The notes: a model not told the origin generated them from the sequence alone. Shown: positions 8,597 to 17,404, counted from the stretch's first letter. The stretch: DNA of 64,000 bases from Oceanospirillaceae bacterium (GCA_024234265.1 JACKOM010000014.1:9340-73339), one strand, 5' to 3'. Program-made: numbers and translations.

Positions 8597-10503
8597 TGGC
8601 ACGTAAAGGCTGGAGTCTCTATACCCAAACGCTTTTATTAGGTCTCGGCCCCGCCCTGATTCTGTCGTTTATTCTTGCGACGTATTTTATTTCTGCGCGT
8701 ATCAAAGATGCCAGCCATGAGCTGGATAACAAAGGGCAGCTTGTCGCCCTGCAACTTGCGGCATCATCGGATTATTTTGTATTAACCAGTAATGAAGCCA
8801 TTGTAAAACCCCTTACCAAAGCCCTGCTGGATGATCGCGATGTGGAATACATCGAGATCGAAGACATTAATGGCAATTTATTATTCAGCCAGCATGACCA
8901 TTCTTCGCCGGATATGCAGATTGCCCGTGGCCAGTTACGCTGGTATCAGGCGGATATCGTGCAATACAACATATTGATGGATGATGAAGACTGGTTTAAT
9001 TCGCAGCAGAACCAGAATCAACAAATACTCGGCCAGGTACGTATTGGCCTGTCAGAATCTTCTGTATTTGAGCGGCAAAAAGATATTTTGCTGCACGCTC
9101 TGTTTATCGCCCTGGTGGCATTATTTATTGTGGGGTTGGTGGCCTGGTTAAGTGCCCAGCGTCTGGCGCGGCCGATACATTTATTATCCAACGCTGTGAA
9201 ACAAATGCGTGAAGGGGATTATAAAATCCGTGTGGGTGTGACGTCCTCTGCCGAAGTCGGGCAATTACAGGAAGGTGTTAACACCCTTGCTAGTGCACTG
9301 GCCCGTTCCGAAGAAATTCAGCAGTTATATGTTGATAGTCTGATTAAAGCCCGCGAAGCATCCGAAGCCGCCAACAAAGCGAAAAGTGAGTTTTTAACTG
9401 TCATGACCCACGAACTGCGTACACCCATGAACGGTGTACTGGGTATGCTGCAGTTATTACAAACCACCACACTCAATACCGAGCAAAGTGAATACGTGGA
9501 TACGGCGTTGAACTCAGGTGACCATCTGCTCGGGCTGATTAACGATATTCTCGATTTCTCGAAAATTGAGCAGGGCAAAATCGAGCTGGATAAACATTAT
9601 TTTAATGTGTACGACAGTCTGCTGCGTGTGGTGGAAACCTTCCGCTCCTCCATTTCGGCCAAGGGCCTGGAATTTAATCTGGATATCAATGAGATCCGTG
9701 GTCTGGATGTGATGACAGATGATATCCGCCTCAATCAGGTATTGGTCAATCTGGTGGGTAACGCGGTTAAGTTTACGGAAAAAGGTTTTATCCGTATTTC
9801 GGTGCGTGAAGTGCATATCAGTGCAGAGCAGGTGGATTTCATCATTGATGTGAGTGACTCGGGTAAAGGTATTTCAGCGGATAACATTTCACGGATTTTT
9901 GATGCCTTCCAGCAGGAGGATGCTTCAATTTCACGGCGTTATGGGGGCACAGGTCTGGGCCTGGCGATTTCGCGGCAGTTAATTGAACGTATGGGCGGCA
10001 AATTAACGGTTAACAGCACCATCAATAAGGGCTCGGTATTCAGTTGCCATTTCAGTTTGCCTTGCCGTGTACAGGAAGGCATGCAACCCCTGCTGGCGGA
10101 TAAACAATTACAGGATGTGCAGAAGTTTTCTGCGCGTGTATTGCTGGTGGAAGATAACGACGTTAACCAGAAAGTCGCCATACGTATGATGAGTTACATG
10201 GGGCTGACGGTGGATGTGGCATCCGATGGTATTCAGGCGATTAAAATGGCTAACCAGTTTGCCTACGATATTATTTTTATGGATTTACAGATGCCGCGCA
10301 TGGACGGTTACGAAGCGGCCAAAACTATCCGTACCCAGGAAAATATTAATAACAAAACGCCGATCATCGCCCTGACGGCCAACGCCTTTTTTGACGTGAA
10401 AGAACAATGTCTGCAGGTGGGTATGAATGATTTTCTGGCCAAGCCCTATAAAAAATCCAGCCTGATCAATATTCTCAACCGTTGGTTGAGCAACCCCGCA
10501 TAA
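8596..10503 (+). CDS. Hybrid sensor histidine kinase / response regulator
   Basis: Inner membrane signalling protein of 635 residues. Order of parts: membrane segment (about 11-33), periplasmic sensor region (about 34-163), second membrane segment (about 165-186), HAMP (about 187-240), short coiled coil, HisKA with phospho-acceptor His272 in VMTHELRTPMNGVLG, HATPase with NLVGNAVKFTEKG and GTGLGLAIS, and a receiver domain with LLVEDN and phospho-acceptor Asp563 in FMDLQMPRMDGYEA. There is no HPt domain, so phosphotransfer would need a separate protein or stay intramolecular. Translationally coupled (TGATG) to the binding protein and probably co-transcribed with the TonB receptor; BarA/TorS-like architecture. 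No response regulator gene is adjacent. Confidence 0.9.
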   Translation: MARKGWSLYTQTLLLGLGPALILSFILATYFISARIKDASHELDNKGQLVALQLAASSDYFVLTSNEAIVKPLTKALLDDRDVEYIEIEDINGNLLFSQHDHSSPDMQIARGQLRWYQADIVQYNILMDDEDWFNSQQNQNQQILGQVRIGLSESSVFERQKDILLHALFIALVALFIVGLVAWLSAQRLARPIHLLSNAVKQMREGDYKIRVGVTSSAEVGQLQEGVNTLASALARSEEIQQLYVDSLIKAREASEAANKAKSEFLTVMTHELRTPMNGVLGMLQLLQTTTLNTEQSEYVDTALNSGDHLLGLINDILDFSKIEQGKIELDKHYFNVYDSLLRVVETFRSSISAKGLEFNLDINEIRGLDVMTDDIRLNQVLVNLVGNAVKFTEKGFIRISVREVHISAEQVDFIIDVSDSGKGISADNISRIFDAFQQEDASISRRYGGTGLGLAISRQLIERMGGKLTVNSTINKGSVFSCHFSLPCRVQEGMQPLLADKQLQDVQKFSARVLLVEDNDVNQKVAIRMMSYMGLTVDVASDGIQAIKMANQFAYDIIFMDLQMPRMDGYEAAKTIRTQENINNKTPIIALTANAFFDVKEQCLQVGMNDFLAKPYKKSSLINILNRWLSNPA

Positions 10504-10506
10504 ATA

Positions 10507-10986
10507 TCAGCTGCCTTTGGTCGATGTTTCTTCGCCTAAATCAAAACTGGCAGGGAATGCCGGCACCCAGCCATCACTGCTTAAGGTAAGTTTTACATCC
10601 TGGCTTTTAATGCCAAAGCGGTTTAAGTCCTGCACGTTTTCCAGGCTGGCTTCACCATGGTTGAAATATACCATCTTGCTGGTTTTCCAGCTTTTTTTAC
10701 CAATGCTGAAATCCATATTGATGCGGCACCAGATATAGGGCCATTGCGGTGATGCTGTGCTGAGTTTGATATTGCTGAATAATTTGGGGGCAAAGCCTTT
10801 TTCATCAATCACATGTTTAATGCTGATGACTTTGATGCTCAGGGCGTGGTGTTCATCAAGCGCCGAACGGTTTTGCTCGGCAAGGCTGAATAAGCCCTGC
10901 TGATCATTGGCCGTTGGCTGCTCATCATTACAGGCAGCAAGGCTGAATACACACAAACCTGCCAGCAGAAATTTATTGTTGCGCAT
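10507..10986 (-). CDS. Small predicted lipoprotein
   Basis: A 159-residue exported protein with the lipoprotein signal MRNNKFLLAGLCVFSLAAC, the LAAC box placing the lipidated Cys near residue 19. The mature part is mixed charge with no motif I recognise; segments WPYIWCRINMDFSIGKKSWK and FNHGEASLENVQDLNRFGI suggest a beta-rich domain. The ATG at 10986 overlaps the last 14 bases of the transglycosylase gene, so the two are translationally coupled and probably act together at the cell envelope. The end lies 4 bases from the convergent kinase stop. Confidence 0.6.
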   Translation of the reverse strand: MRNNKFLLAGLCVFSLAACNDEQPTANDQQGLFSLAEQNRSALDEHHALSIKVISIKHVIDEKGFAPKLFSNIKLSTASPQWPYIWCRINMDFSIGKKSWKTSKMVYFNHGEASLENVQDLNRFGIKSQDVKLTLSSDGWVPAFPASFDLGEETSTKGS

Positions 10987-12169
10987 AGGCACGACGCAGA
11001 CTCAATACTTTATTGAGGTATTCGCGGGTTTCTATGCTGGGTAACTGGCGTAACAATTTACGCAGCACGTCTTTGTTATTCATGCGGTTGATAGGGCCTT
11101 CCGCACGGTTGATAGAACTTTGCCCGGTGAGGGTGCGCATCACATTTTGGGTGCCGGTATTGTAAGCAGCAATTGCACAGAACAAACGGGTTTGCGGATC
11201 ACTGATGTCTTTCAGGTAACGGTAATACAGCAGATGGAAATAGGCTGAACCCAGCTGAATATTTTTCTGCGGATTATACAAATACGTGGGTGAAAAAATT
11301 TTCTCTTTGCCGGTTAAAAACTGCGCTGCATCTTTGCCTGCTGTGTGGGGCACGATTTGCATTAAGCCATAGGCGGGAATATGGCTGCGGGCGAGCGGGT
11401 TAAAATAACTTTCCGCATGAATTATTGCGTAAATCAGGTCGGCGGGCAGGGCAAATTTTTCCGCGTTTTCATAAATATAGGGTTTATAACGTTCGGCTTT
11501 GCGCTGCATACGCTCCACAGGCAGGGGCACGATAAAGGTGGTTTTTTCTACCGTGCTCAGGGCAATTTTGCCGATGGAAGCCACGCTGGAATAACGGATA
11601 AAGGCTTTTTTGCTGAGTTTATCGCTCAGCATACGAATTACCTGCTGGCTGGGGCTTTTTTCGCTGAATAATTCTTCGAGGATTAAATCCTTGCCACTTT
11701 CACCTAACTCCTGGGCATAACGAATCCCAGCGACCTGCATTACCGCCTGATTCACCGGGTCCTGTTCCACGGCACTTGCAATGGAGAGGCTGAGCAGGCC
11801 TTCAACCGCGAGGCTCATTTTGCTGCGCAGGCTGACATAATCCACATGGTTGTTTTGATATTCGGTGGGCAGGGAGATCTGCATTTCGTTGCTTTGGAAA
11901 TCGATCACCCATTTCTGGCGCAGATCAGGGCTGTAACTGACATAACGGCTTTGCCCGCTGACTTCCGCATCTGACCAGTAGGCGCGTAATTTATCCCGGT
12001 ACTGGCTGACGGCCTTGGTATAAACCTGATTGAGCTCGGCTTCGCTTAAATTGAATTCGCTGCTGGGCTCGTCGCTGTTAAAACCCCGTGGCACGACCTG
12101 TACCGCAGCTGCCCAGCTGGTAACTGTGAGCATGGCCATGCTGATGAGTAACAGAACATACCGGGTCAT
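10973..12169 (-). CDS. Membrane-bound lytic murein transglycosylase, MltC-like
   Basis: Cleaves peptidoglycan glycan strands to 1,6-anhydromuropeptides. The 398-residue product has a signal peptide (MTRYVLLLISMAMLTVTSWAAA), an N-terminal domain of the MltC type (about 30-190) and a C-terminal SLT domain with the catalytic Glu in IIHAESYFNPLARS, followed by AYGLMQIVPHTAGKDA and the conserved AAYNTG block. MltC in enterobacteria is a lipoprotein; here the signal lacks an obvious lipobox, so it is more likely soluble periplasmic. It leads an operon with the small lipoprotein. Confidence 0.85.
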   Translation of the reverse strand: MTRYVLLLISMAMLTVTSWAAAVQVVPRGFNSDEPSSEFNLSEAELNQVYTKAVSQYRDKLRAYWSDAEVSGQSRYVSYSPDLRQKWVIDFQSNEMQISLPTEYQNNHVDYVSLRSKMSLAVEGLLSLSIASAVEQDPVNQAVMQVAGIRYAQELGESGKDLILEELFSEKSPSQQVIRMLSDKLSKKAFIRYSSVASIGKIALSTVEKTTFIVPLPVERMQRKAERYKPYIYENAEKFALPADLIYAIIHAESYFNPLARSHIPAYGLMQIVPHTAGKDAAQFLTGKEKIFSPTYLYNPQKNIQLGSAYFHLLYYRYLKDISDPQTRLFCAIAAYNTGTQNVMRTLTGQSSINRAEGPINRMNNKDVLRKLLRQLPSIETREYLNKVLSLRRAYAQQ

Positions 12170-12389
12170 AGGGCCTCGCTGGCAATGTATCCTTACCTAA
12201 AGCTAGAAGCCGCTTCAGGTGCCTGCAAAGAGATTACCCCCATGTGCTAAAACGATCTAACAACCTTAAATCAGGCTGTGAAATAGTTGACCTTTTTTTA
12301 AACAAAATGCCGTGTTAACAGGATGTTACGGGCCATTGTGGTGCATCTGGAAGGGAGCTTGCAGGGCAAAAAACCAGCCTGCGGGGCTT

Positions 12390-12415
12390 AGCCGGTAAGC
12401 GGTTGCTTACCGGCT
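12390..12415 (-). terminator. Hairpin after trhP, possible terminator
   Basis: A perfect 11-bp stem (AGCCGGTAAGC, loop GGTT, GCTTACCGGCT) lies 10 bases beyond the trhP stop. There is no U tract on the minus strand, so rho-independent termination is uncertain; it may act as an mRNA-stabilising hairpin. The rest of 12170-12424 shows nothing I can name. Confidence 0.4.
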
Positions 12416-12424
12416 TTGCAGGGA

Positions 12425-13765
12425 TCAGTCCTGGGGCAAATTACGCACTAATAACACTTGCTCATAACTGCTTAACCACTCAGGTTTGGGGATCAGTACC
12501 GTTACCCCTGAACCCTGCGCCACTTCTTTGGGGGCGCCGTTGTGGTCGAGCATATTGTCGAGCACAAAGCTGCGGTTACCCTGGGGGGTCATGAGTTCCA
12601 GTTCATCGCCGATGCTGAATTTGTTTTTCACATCAATGGTCAGGTAACCCTCACGGCCTTCGCCGGTGGCTTCCCCCACAAACTGTTGTTTGGTGGCCTC
12701 AGAGGCGCCCCGTTCGTAGTTCTGATACTCATCGTGTACATGGCGGCGGTAAAAACCTTCGGTGTAACCGCGGTTGGAGAGGTTTTCCAGGGTGTCCATC
12801 AGGCCCATATCAAAGTCACGTCCGGCGAGGGCATCGTCGATGGCCTTGCGGTAGGTCTGGGCGGTGCGTGCCACGTAATAGTGGGATTTGGTGCGGCCCT
12901 CGATTTTCAGACTGTGCACACCCATGTCCACCAGGCGTTTAACGTGCTGGATAGCGCGCAGGTCCTTGGAGTTCATGATGTAGGTGCCGTGTTCATCTTC
13001 ATACGCCGGCATATATTCGTTGGGGCGGGTTTCTTCCTGGAGCAGGAAAATTTTATCGGTCGGTTCGCCTTCGCCCAGGGTTGGCTGGCGCATTTCCGGC
13101 TCCCAGATACCCGCAGCCGCCGGGATTACATCACCTGAGTCGGTTTCTTTGGCTTCGTGGGCATCGTATTTCCAGCGGCAGGTGTTGGTGCAGGTGCCCT
13201 GGTTGGGGTCGCGTTTGTTGATATAACCCGACAGCAGGCAGCGGCCAGAATAGGCAATACACAGGGCGCCGTGGACAAACACTTCCAGCTCCATTTCCGG
13301 CACGCGCATACGGATTTCTTCAATTTCATCCAATGACAGCTCGCGGCTGAGGATGATGCGGCTCACGCCCATGCGCTGCCAGAATTTCACCGAGGCATAG
13401 TTCACCACGTTGGCCTGCACCGAGAGGTGAATCACCTGATCCGGCCAGCGGTCCTTGACCATCATGATCAGGCCGGGGTCGGACATAATCAGGGAGTCGG
13501 GTTTCATGGCGATCACAGGTTCGATATCGCGCATGTAGGTATCCACCTTGCTGTTATGGGGCGCGATATTGCTTGCCACATAAAACTTTTTGCCCAAGCT
13601 GTGGGCGGTTTCGATACCGGTTCTGAGGTTTTCCAGGGTGAAGTCGTTGTTGCGCACCCGCAGGCTGTAACGCGGCTGCCCGGCATAAACCGCATCTGCC
13701 CCATAGGCAAAGGCGTATTGCATGTTTTTAAGGGTGCCGGCGGGGGATAACAGCTCGGTTTTCAT
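12425..13765 (-). CDS. trhP: tRNA 5-hydroxyuridine modification protein, U32 peptidase-like family
   Basis: Member of the U32 family formerly called YegQ; in E. coli TrhP is needed for 5-hydroxyuridine at tRNA position 34 using prephenate and an Fe-S cluster. The 446-residue protein starts MKTELLSPAGTLKNMQYAFAYGADAVYAG, and carries the conserved cysteines in LEVFVHGALCIAYSGRCLLSGYINKRDPNQGTC-type context (Cys at the CIAYSGRC, GTC and NTC positions) plus SLKIEGRTKS. The upstream 15 in-frame codons to 13810 were dropped because the family starts at this Met. Two shorter relatives, ubiU and ubiV, are elsewhere in the window. No prephenate or ho5U partner gene is adjacent. Confidence 0.9.
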   Translation of the reverse strand: MKTELLSPAGTLKNMQYAFAYGADAVYAGQPRYSLRVRNNDFTLENLRTGIETAHSLGKKFYVASNIAPHNSKVDTYMRDIEPVIAMKPDSLIMSDPGLIMMVKDRWPDQVIHLSVQANVVNYASVKFWQRMGVSRIILSRELSLDEIEEIRMRVPEMELEVFVHGALCIAYSGRCLLSGYINKRDPNQGTCTNTCRWKYDAHEAKETDSGDVIPAAAGIWEPEMRQPTLGEGEPTDKIFLLQEETRPNEYMPAYEDEHGTYIMNSKDLRAIQHVKRLVDMGVHSLKIEGRTKSHYYVARTAQTYRKAIDDALAGRDFDMGLMDTLENLSNRGYTEGFYRRHVHDEYQNYERGASEATKQQFVGEATGEGREGYLTIDVKNKFSIGDELELMTPQGNRSFVLDNMLDHNGAPKEVAQGSGVTVLIPKPEWLSSYEQVLLVRNLPQD

Positions 13766-13846
13766 GGCGGGTTTGGCCTGCAATGCTGAAAAAGGGGCGC
13801 ATTTTAACACACACTTTTTACGTGGTTAAATGCGCTCCCGTAACTT

Positions 13847-13986
13847 GAGGCACTGTAAAAACGTCAGCGAGGCAGCCAGGGCAAGGCAAAAACGAGCGAA
13901 AACGCGCAGTTTATACGTAATAAATGAGCATTTTGAGTTCGGTTTTAACGCAGTTCTGGCAACGCAGATAGTTTTTACACTGCCTC
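13847..13986. mobile_element. MITE family 3 (140 bp, ACTT duplication)
   Basis: Short non-coding element with 16-bp terminal inverted repeats, GAGGCACTGTAAAAAC at the left and GTTTTTACACTGCCTC at the right (one mismatch). It is bordered by an exact 4-bp direct repeat ACTT (13843-13846 and 13987-13990), a likely target duplication. No coding capacity. It separates trhP from the downstream lipoprotein gene; its right end is five bases from that gene's stop codon. Only one copy is seen in this window. Confidence 0.65.
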
Positions 13987-13991
13987 ACTTC

Positions 13992-14789
13992 TTAATGGCT
14001 GCGCCCCATTATCTCAGCAATACGCGCGTCGGCATCCACGCAGTATAGAGAATCGGGGAAACGCTCTTTCAGCAGGTTGAAATAATACAGGGCGCGCTGG
14101 TCATCCTGGCTGGCATTGCGGCTGTTCATATACATCAGCCCCACCTGAAACAGGGCCTGCTCGCGCTCCAGCTGCGGTACGTTGGCATCATCCGCAATGT
14201 TTAAATAAGCCGCAATCGCGCTGTCCACAGTGCCTTTGGCAATCGCCTGGGCGGATTCCGGCAACAGGGCGGCTTCCTCGGCCACGCAGGATTGGGCGCG
14301 GCGCTGCACGGCATTACGCAGTGCCGAGAGGGAATCGGTGCTGTAAGTCGCAGAGCGTTCACGGCGGCCCTGCAGGGTGGCGATCTGGCGGTCCACATCG
14401 GCACACAACACCGAATCAGAAAACTCGGTTTTCAGGCGTGTGAACGTGGCCATGGCTTTGATGTCGTCACGCTGTTCGTTGTATTCGTTCATCTGGATCA
14501 GGCCGATCTGATAGAGGGCCTGGGCCTTCATTTCCCGCGGGAAATCCCCCTTATAAACGGTTTGATAGGCCTCGATGATGCGGTCGGCGCGGTTTTTACT
14601 GATGGCCTCAACCGATTTGGGCAGTAAATCCTCCTCCGAAGCGCGGCAGGCTTCGGCCCGCTCACGGATTTCCGTTTTAAACTGGCCATATTCGGTCACA
14701 CTCAGACCGGCAATTACCACAGGGGTGGCTGCACCGACGGCGCAGCCCGCAAGGCAGGACAATAAACAGCTGATGAGAATGGCACGCAT
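13992..14789 (-). CDS. Lipoprotein with two tandem helical domains
   Basis: From ATG 14789, preceded by AAAGGAGCAACCT, the product is 265 residues with lipoprotein signal MRAILISCLLSCLAGC. The mature part holds two clearly homologous halves: the first runs from RERAEACRASEEDLLPKS to DVDRQIATLQGRR, the second from RRAQSCVAEEAALLPESA to DADARIAEIMGR. Each has an invariant pair of Cys, an LLP(K/E)S motif, an ALYQ(I/V)GL(I/M)xMN TPR-like helix, and a (F/P)S-D-S-(V/L)-x-C end, so the Cys may form a disulfide in each unit. This fits a periplasmic Sel1/TPR-like scaffold. I do not recognise a named family and no partner is adjacent. Confidence 0.65.
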   Translation of the reverse strand: MRAILISCLLSCLAGCAVGAATPVVIAGLSVTEYGQFKTEIRERAEACRASEEDLLPKSVEAISKNRADRIIEAYQTVYKGDFPREMKAQALYQIGLIQMNEYNEQRDDIKAMATFTRLKTEFSDSVLCADVDRQIATLQGRRERSATYSTDSLSALRNAVQRRAQSCVAEEAALLPESAQAIAKGTVDSAIAAYLNIADDANVPQLEREQALFQVGLMYMNSRNASQDDQRALYYFNLLKERFPDSLYCVDADARIAEIMGRSH

Positions 14790-14939
14790 AGGTTGCTCCT
14801 TTTTTTGCCTTATCCTGTCAGACAAAAAAAAGCACCATCTTGATGGATGTCACTTTGCGGGGGATTAACAGTGAGGAGCTAGAAGCTAGAGGCTAGAAGC
14901 TGATACGCCCCGTTATTTGCCACCGCACCGGAAAAATGT

Positions 14940-15619
14940 GTGCAGAGCGTGGAGGCGTGCAATTTTTACCAGTATGCGGGCAATAGTCCGCTGGTGCTGA
15001 CTGTCCCCACCGGCAAAAGTATTTGCACAAAAGCAGCGAAATTTATTTATCACGGTGGTGATAGTGCCGCAGCCTTTGTGGATGTGATTGAAAATACCCA
15101 GACCCTGTTTGCCCCAATGCCATTTCGCTGGAAAAACGGGTGACGGCTTTGGAGCTTTTGCCGGAAGTATTTCCTGTCAGTGTGGGGGATGTTAAAGACG
15201 GTGTGAAGGCCGTAGACAAGGGTCTTGGGTATCTGGATGATGTGCGCGACGCGCAGAAGACTCTTACTGCGAAGGTTGATACTGCGAAGGGTGGACCACT
15301 TCCCTACGGCGGCAATTCAAAGCCTCATGGAAACGCCAACCATAATAGTCCGATTAATAATCGCGTGGGTGAGTTGAAGCAAGATCCGTCGGTTTCGAAT
15401 ATTCGCAAAAATCAACAGCAGGTTGATGTGACTGGTAATAAAGTTGGCACTAATAGGCCGGATATTCAGTATGACTAAGGCGGGTGTCATTACTGTGTTG
15501 AATATGATCATGTGCTTATAAACAGCACTCGACACGGTGACCAAATAAGAGCCAACGACCCCAATGCAAAAGTTAAGTTAAACCTTTTAAGGTTGGATAT
15601 GAGATGGCTGAACCAATAA
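14940..15619 (+). pseudogene. Decayed C-terminal end of an Rhs-type polymorphic toxin
   Basis: The remnant begins with an Rhs-core-like end (ACNFYQYAGNSPLVL), shifts frame near 15115 (continuing ISLEKRVTALELLPEVFP), then encodes a toxin-like tail with GNxVGxNRPDIQYD. At 15476-15478 a TAA interrupts this frame, after which the same frame stays open to 15619 and reads CHYCVEYDHVLINSTRHGD, a natural continuation with HxxCVEYDH residues likely in the catalytic part. The restored frame ends 16 bases inside the next gene, the typical overlap of a toxin with its immunity gene. So it carries one frameshift and one nonsense codon, and nothing of the long Rhs repeat region remains upstream. The toxin activity (probably nuclease-like) is inferred only from its position and style. 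Confidence 0.6.
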
Positions 15620-16056
15620 ATGCACCAGAGCAATTAAATGATCTTGATGGCTTTGGCTCAGATAAAGAATTTTACGCAATTAGTGAACTTAGGAAGCTTG
15701 GAAACGAGCTTCCTAAATTGTTTTTAGAGAAATACAGGACTGCTAGAAAATGGCAGGTTCGAACCTCTTGTGTTTATCACTCAATTCGTTATGCAAGATC
15801 ATCAAGTGAAGCCGTTGAGTTAGGTGTGATAGCTCTTGCGGATAAATCTTATGCAGTTCGTTATAGGGCTTGTATGTTACTGGCTTATTCGCTTGATAAG
15901 AGTGTTTTATCAAGTTTAAAGCAACTGGAAAACACTACCTCGCATGAAGAAACCCTACTTGATGTCCGTGCAGCTATTGATGCTATTGAAAATCAGAACA
16001 GTGATTATTTTGTTGATCGAGGTCACTCAGGAAAGATAACATTAAGAGTCAGCTAA
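15604..16056 (+). CDS. Probable immunity protein for the adjacent toxin remnant
   Basis: A 150-residue cytoplasmic protein, all helical in appearance, with HEAT-like repeats: YHSIRYARSSSEAVELGVIALAD, then YAVRYRACMLLAYSLDKSVLSSLKQLE, then EETLLDVRAAIDAIE. HEAT-like immunity proteins commonly follow polymorphic toxins. Its ATG at 15604 lies inside the 3' end of the toxin remnant frame, supporting a toxin-immunity pair. It is intact although the toxin is broken, as often seen for orphan immunity genes. Base composition is more AT-rich than the flanking housekeeping genes, in line with transfer. Binding to any toxin is an inference. Confidence 0.6.
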   Translation: MAEPINAPEQLNDLDGFGSDKEFYAISELRKLGNELPKLFLEKYRTARKWQVRTSCVYHSIRYARSSSEAVELGVIALADKSYAVRYRACMLLAYSLDKSVLSSLKQLENTTSHEETLLDVRAAIDAIENQNSDYFVDRGHSGKITLRVS

Positions 16057-16258
16057 GCGAGATAGTCACCTTAAGAAAAACGATCGATGTTTTTCTGCAA
16101 GATTTCATCAATTAAGTAGTTAAAATTATTATCGTGAATGTCCGCGTAGTTGGCAATTGGACCGATGGGGACTGATTGTCAGGAGTATCCAAGTTATATT
16201 GTAGTGAAATGTAAAAGGCAATGTAAAAAATGCAAGCAAACAAGACGTGGTATTCGGT

Positions 16259-16636
16259 ATGAATAGAAAAATAATAAACTATATTAAAGTTATTTGGTTT
16301 ATTGGATTATTATCGATATTAATTTCAGGGCTTTATGATGAAAAAAAATTTTATGATGGTGAAGCTGTAATATTACACTATCTACAGGTGATGTATCTTA
16401 CAGCTCCATTGGGATATTTATTTGCACTTATCGGAGGATTTGCTTTAGATTATTTACAATGGTTGCAAAATGTCCATCAGGATTTTATAGCATCTTGGTT
16501 ATTAATGGTTGCAGGAGGTTATATACAATGGTTTATCTTTATCCCAATAATAATTCGCAAAATTGGAAATAAACGAGGCAGTCACCATAAGAAAAACAAA
16601 ACTTACACGGACAGTAACGATAAGAAAAATGACTGA
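16259..16636 (+). CDS. Hypothetical membrane protein, AT-rich
   Basis: From ATG 16259 a 125-residue protein with three or four hydrophobic segments (KVIWFIGLLSILISGL, then a stretch around MYLTAPLGYLFALIGGFALDYL, then FIASWLLMVAGGYIQWFIFIPIII) and a short Lys-rich tail. No family recognised. Codon use is strongly AT-rich compared with trhP or arsS, marking it as part of the accessory stretch after the Rhs remnant. It could be a second immunity or a cargo gene of an Rhs locus. The 200 bases before it contain no other gene. Confidence 0.45.
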   Translation: MNRKIINYIKVIWFIGLLSILISGLYDEKKFYDGEAVILHYLQVMYLTAPLGYLFALIGGFALDYLQWLQNVHQDFIASWLLMVAGGYIQWFIFIPIIIRKIGNKRGSHHKKNKTYTDSNDKKND

Positions 16637-16847
16637 TACCACTTTTCCCGTCAACGGCTATGCTTCAGCGGCACCTTCAACCGGAGCTAGCTCACATGGA
16701 CATATATAGACGCTCCTCCCAGTGTTAAGGTAATACCCCACTCTGGCACCTTGAATACAACCTGATTAATCTGCTGTTCACCTTATTTATTCGTTTTCTT
16801 GTGCAGGCCGAACAACAAGATTATTTTTGTTTTAGCTGATAAGCACA

Positions 16848-17072
16848 GCGTTAATTCACCACACTTTATGCGAATCTGCCGCGCCGTTTTTTTAATGCGG
16901 CATAGTCCAAATCGGTAATGGGGTGATGCCCGGTACTGGTATGTCAGCAAAGTGCCGGCGAAGCTAGGTAATGGCGTGTGTGCGTAATGACGCTTATAAA
17001 AAACAGTAAACAAGCAGCAGTGTGAACGATGGATGAGTGGTGCGTTTCGCCCGTAAAAGAAAAAGGGATTTA
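16848..17072. repeat. Repeat family 4, truncated copy 1
   Basis: About 225 bp, diverged but colinear with 45969-46185: shared blocks include GCGTTAA, ATGCGAA, GCCGGCG-AGCTAGG, ATGGCGTG and AACAAGCAGCAGTGTGA. The second copy has matching inverted ends; this one lacks the right end, so it is a truncated relic. It sits in the gene-free stretch 16637-17328. The rest of that stretch contains a CCTCG/CGAGG hairpin near 17073-17095 and a direct repeat of AATACCCCCAAA (17175-17200); I see no gene. Confidence 0.5.
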
Positions 17073-17328
17073 AACCTCGTTTATTACCGAGGCATTAAAT
17101 AAAACAGCTCCATCGTGGCTGGGCTGCCCCTGCGGTGAATGCAAACGGGCATACGGTTCCAAGTCAGGTTTTAAATATACCCCCAAAAATACCCCCAAAA
17201 ATCCCGGCTGCAATGAGTTTTCCATGGGCGACAGTGGCTTCCATTTGTTAAAAGCATTTAGGAAATACAGTAGCTTGTAGTGTCTTTAGGAGGCGAACTG
17301 GATTTCGCTGGACTGCTGGAAAGGGGGG

Positions 17329-17404
17329 TGGTCCCCCCATCAGGACTTGAACCTGAATTTGACGCTTAGGAGGCATCCGTTCTATCCAGTTGAACTATGG
17401 GGAG
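17329..17404 (-). tRNA. tRNA-Arg (anticodon CCU)
   Basis: A 76-nt cloverleaf reads on the minus strand from 17404: acceptor CTCCCCA pairing with TGGGGGG, D stem GTTC/GAAC with the GG of the D loop, anticodon stem GATGC/GCGTC with loop CTCCTAA giving anticodon CCT, T arm TCAGG TTCAAGT CCTGA, discriminator A and encoded CCA. It decodes AGG arginine codons. It lies at the edge of the accessory stretch 14.9-17.3 kb; this tRNA is a frequent integration site, but no integrase or convincing att repeat is visible here. Confidence 0.92.

Noticed and set aside
8560..8600. Frameshift fusion of the binding protein to the kinase at the A9 tract
   Set aside because: Both alternative frames reach stops within about ten codons and do not enter the kinase frame.
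17285..17404. Prophage attachment duplicate of the tRNA end
   Set aside because: Only a 9-bp match (TTAGGAGGC) was found next to the tRNA; this is too short to support an att site.
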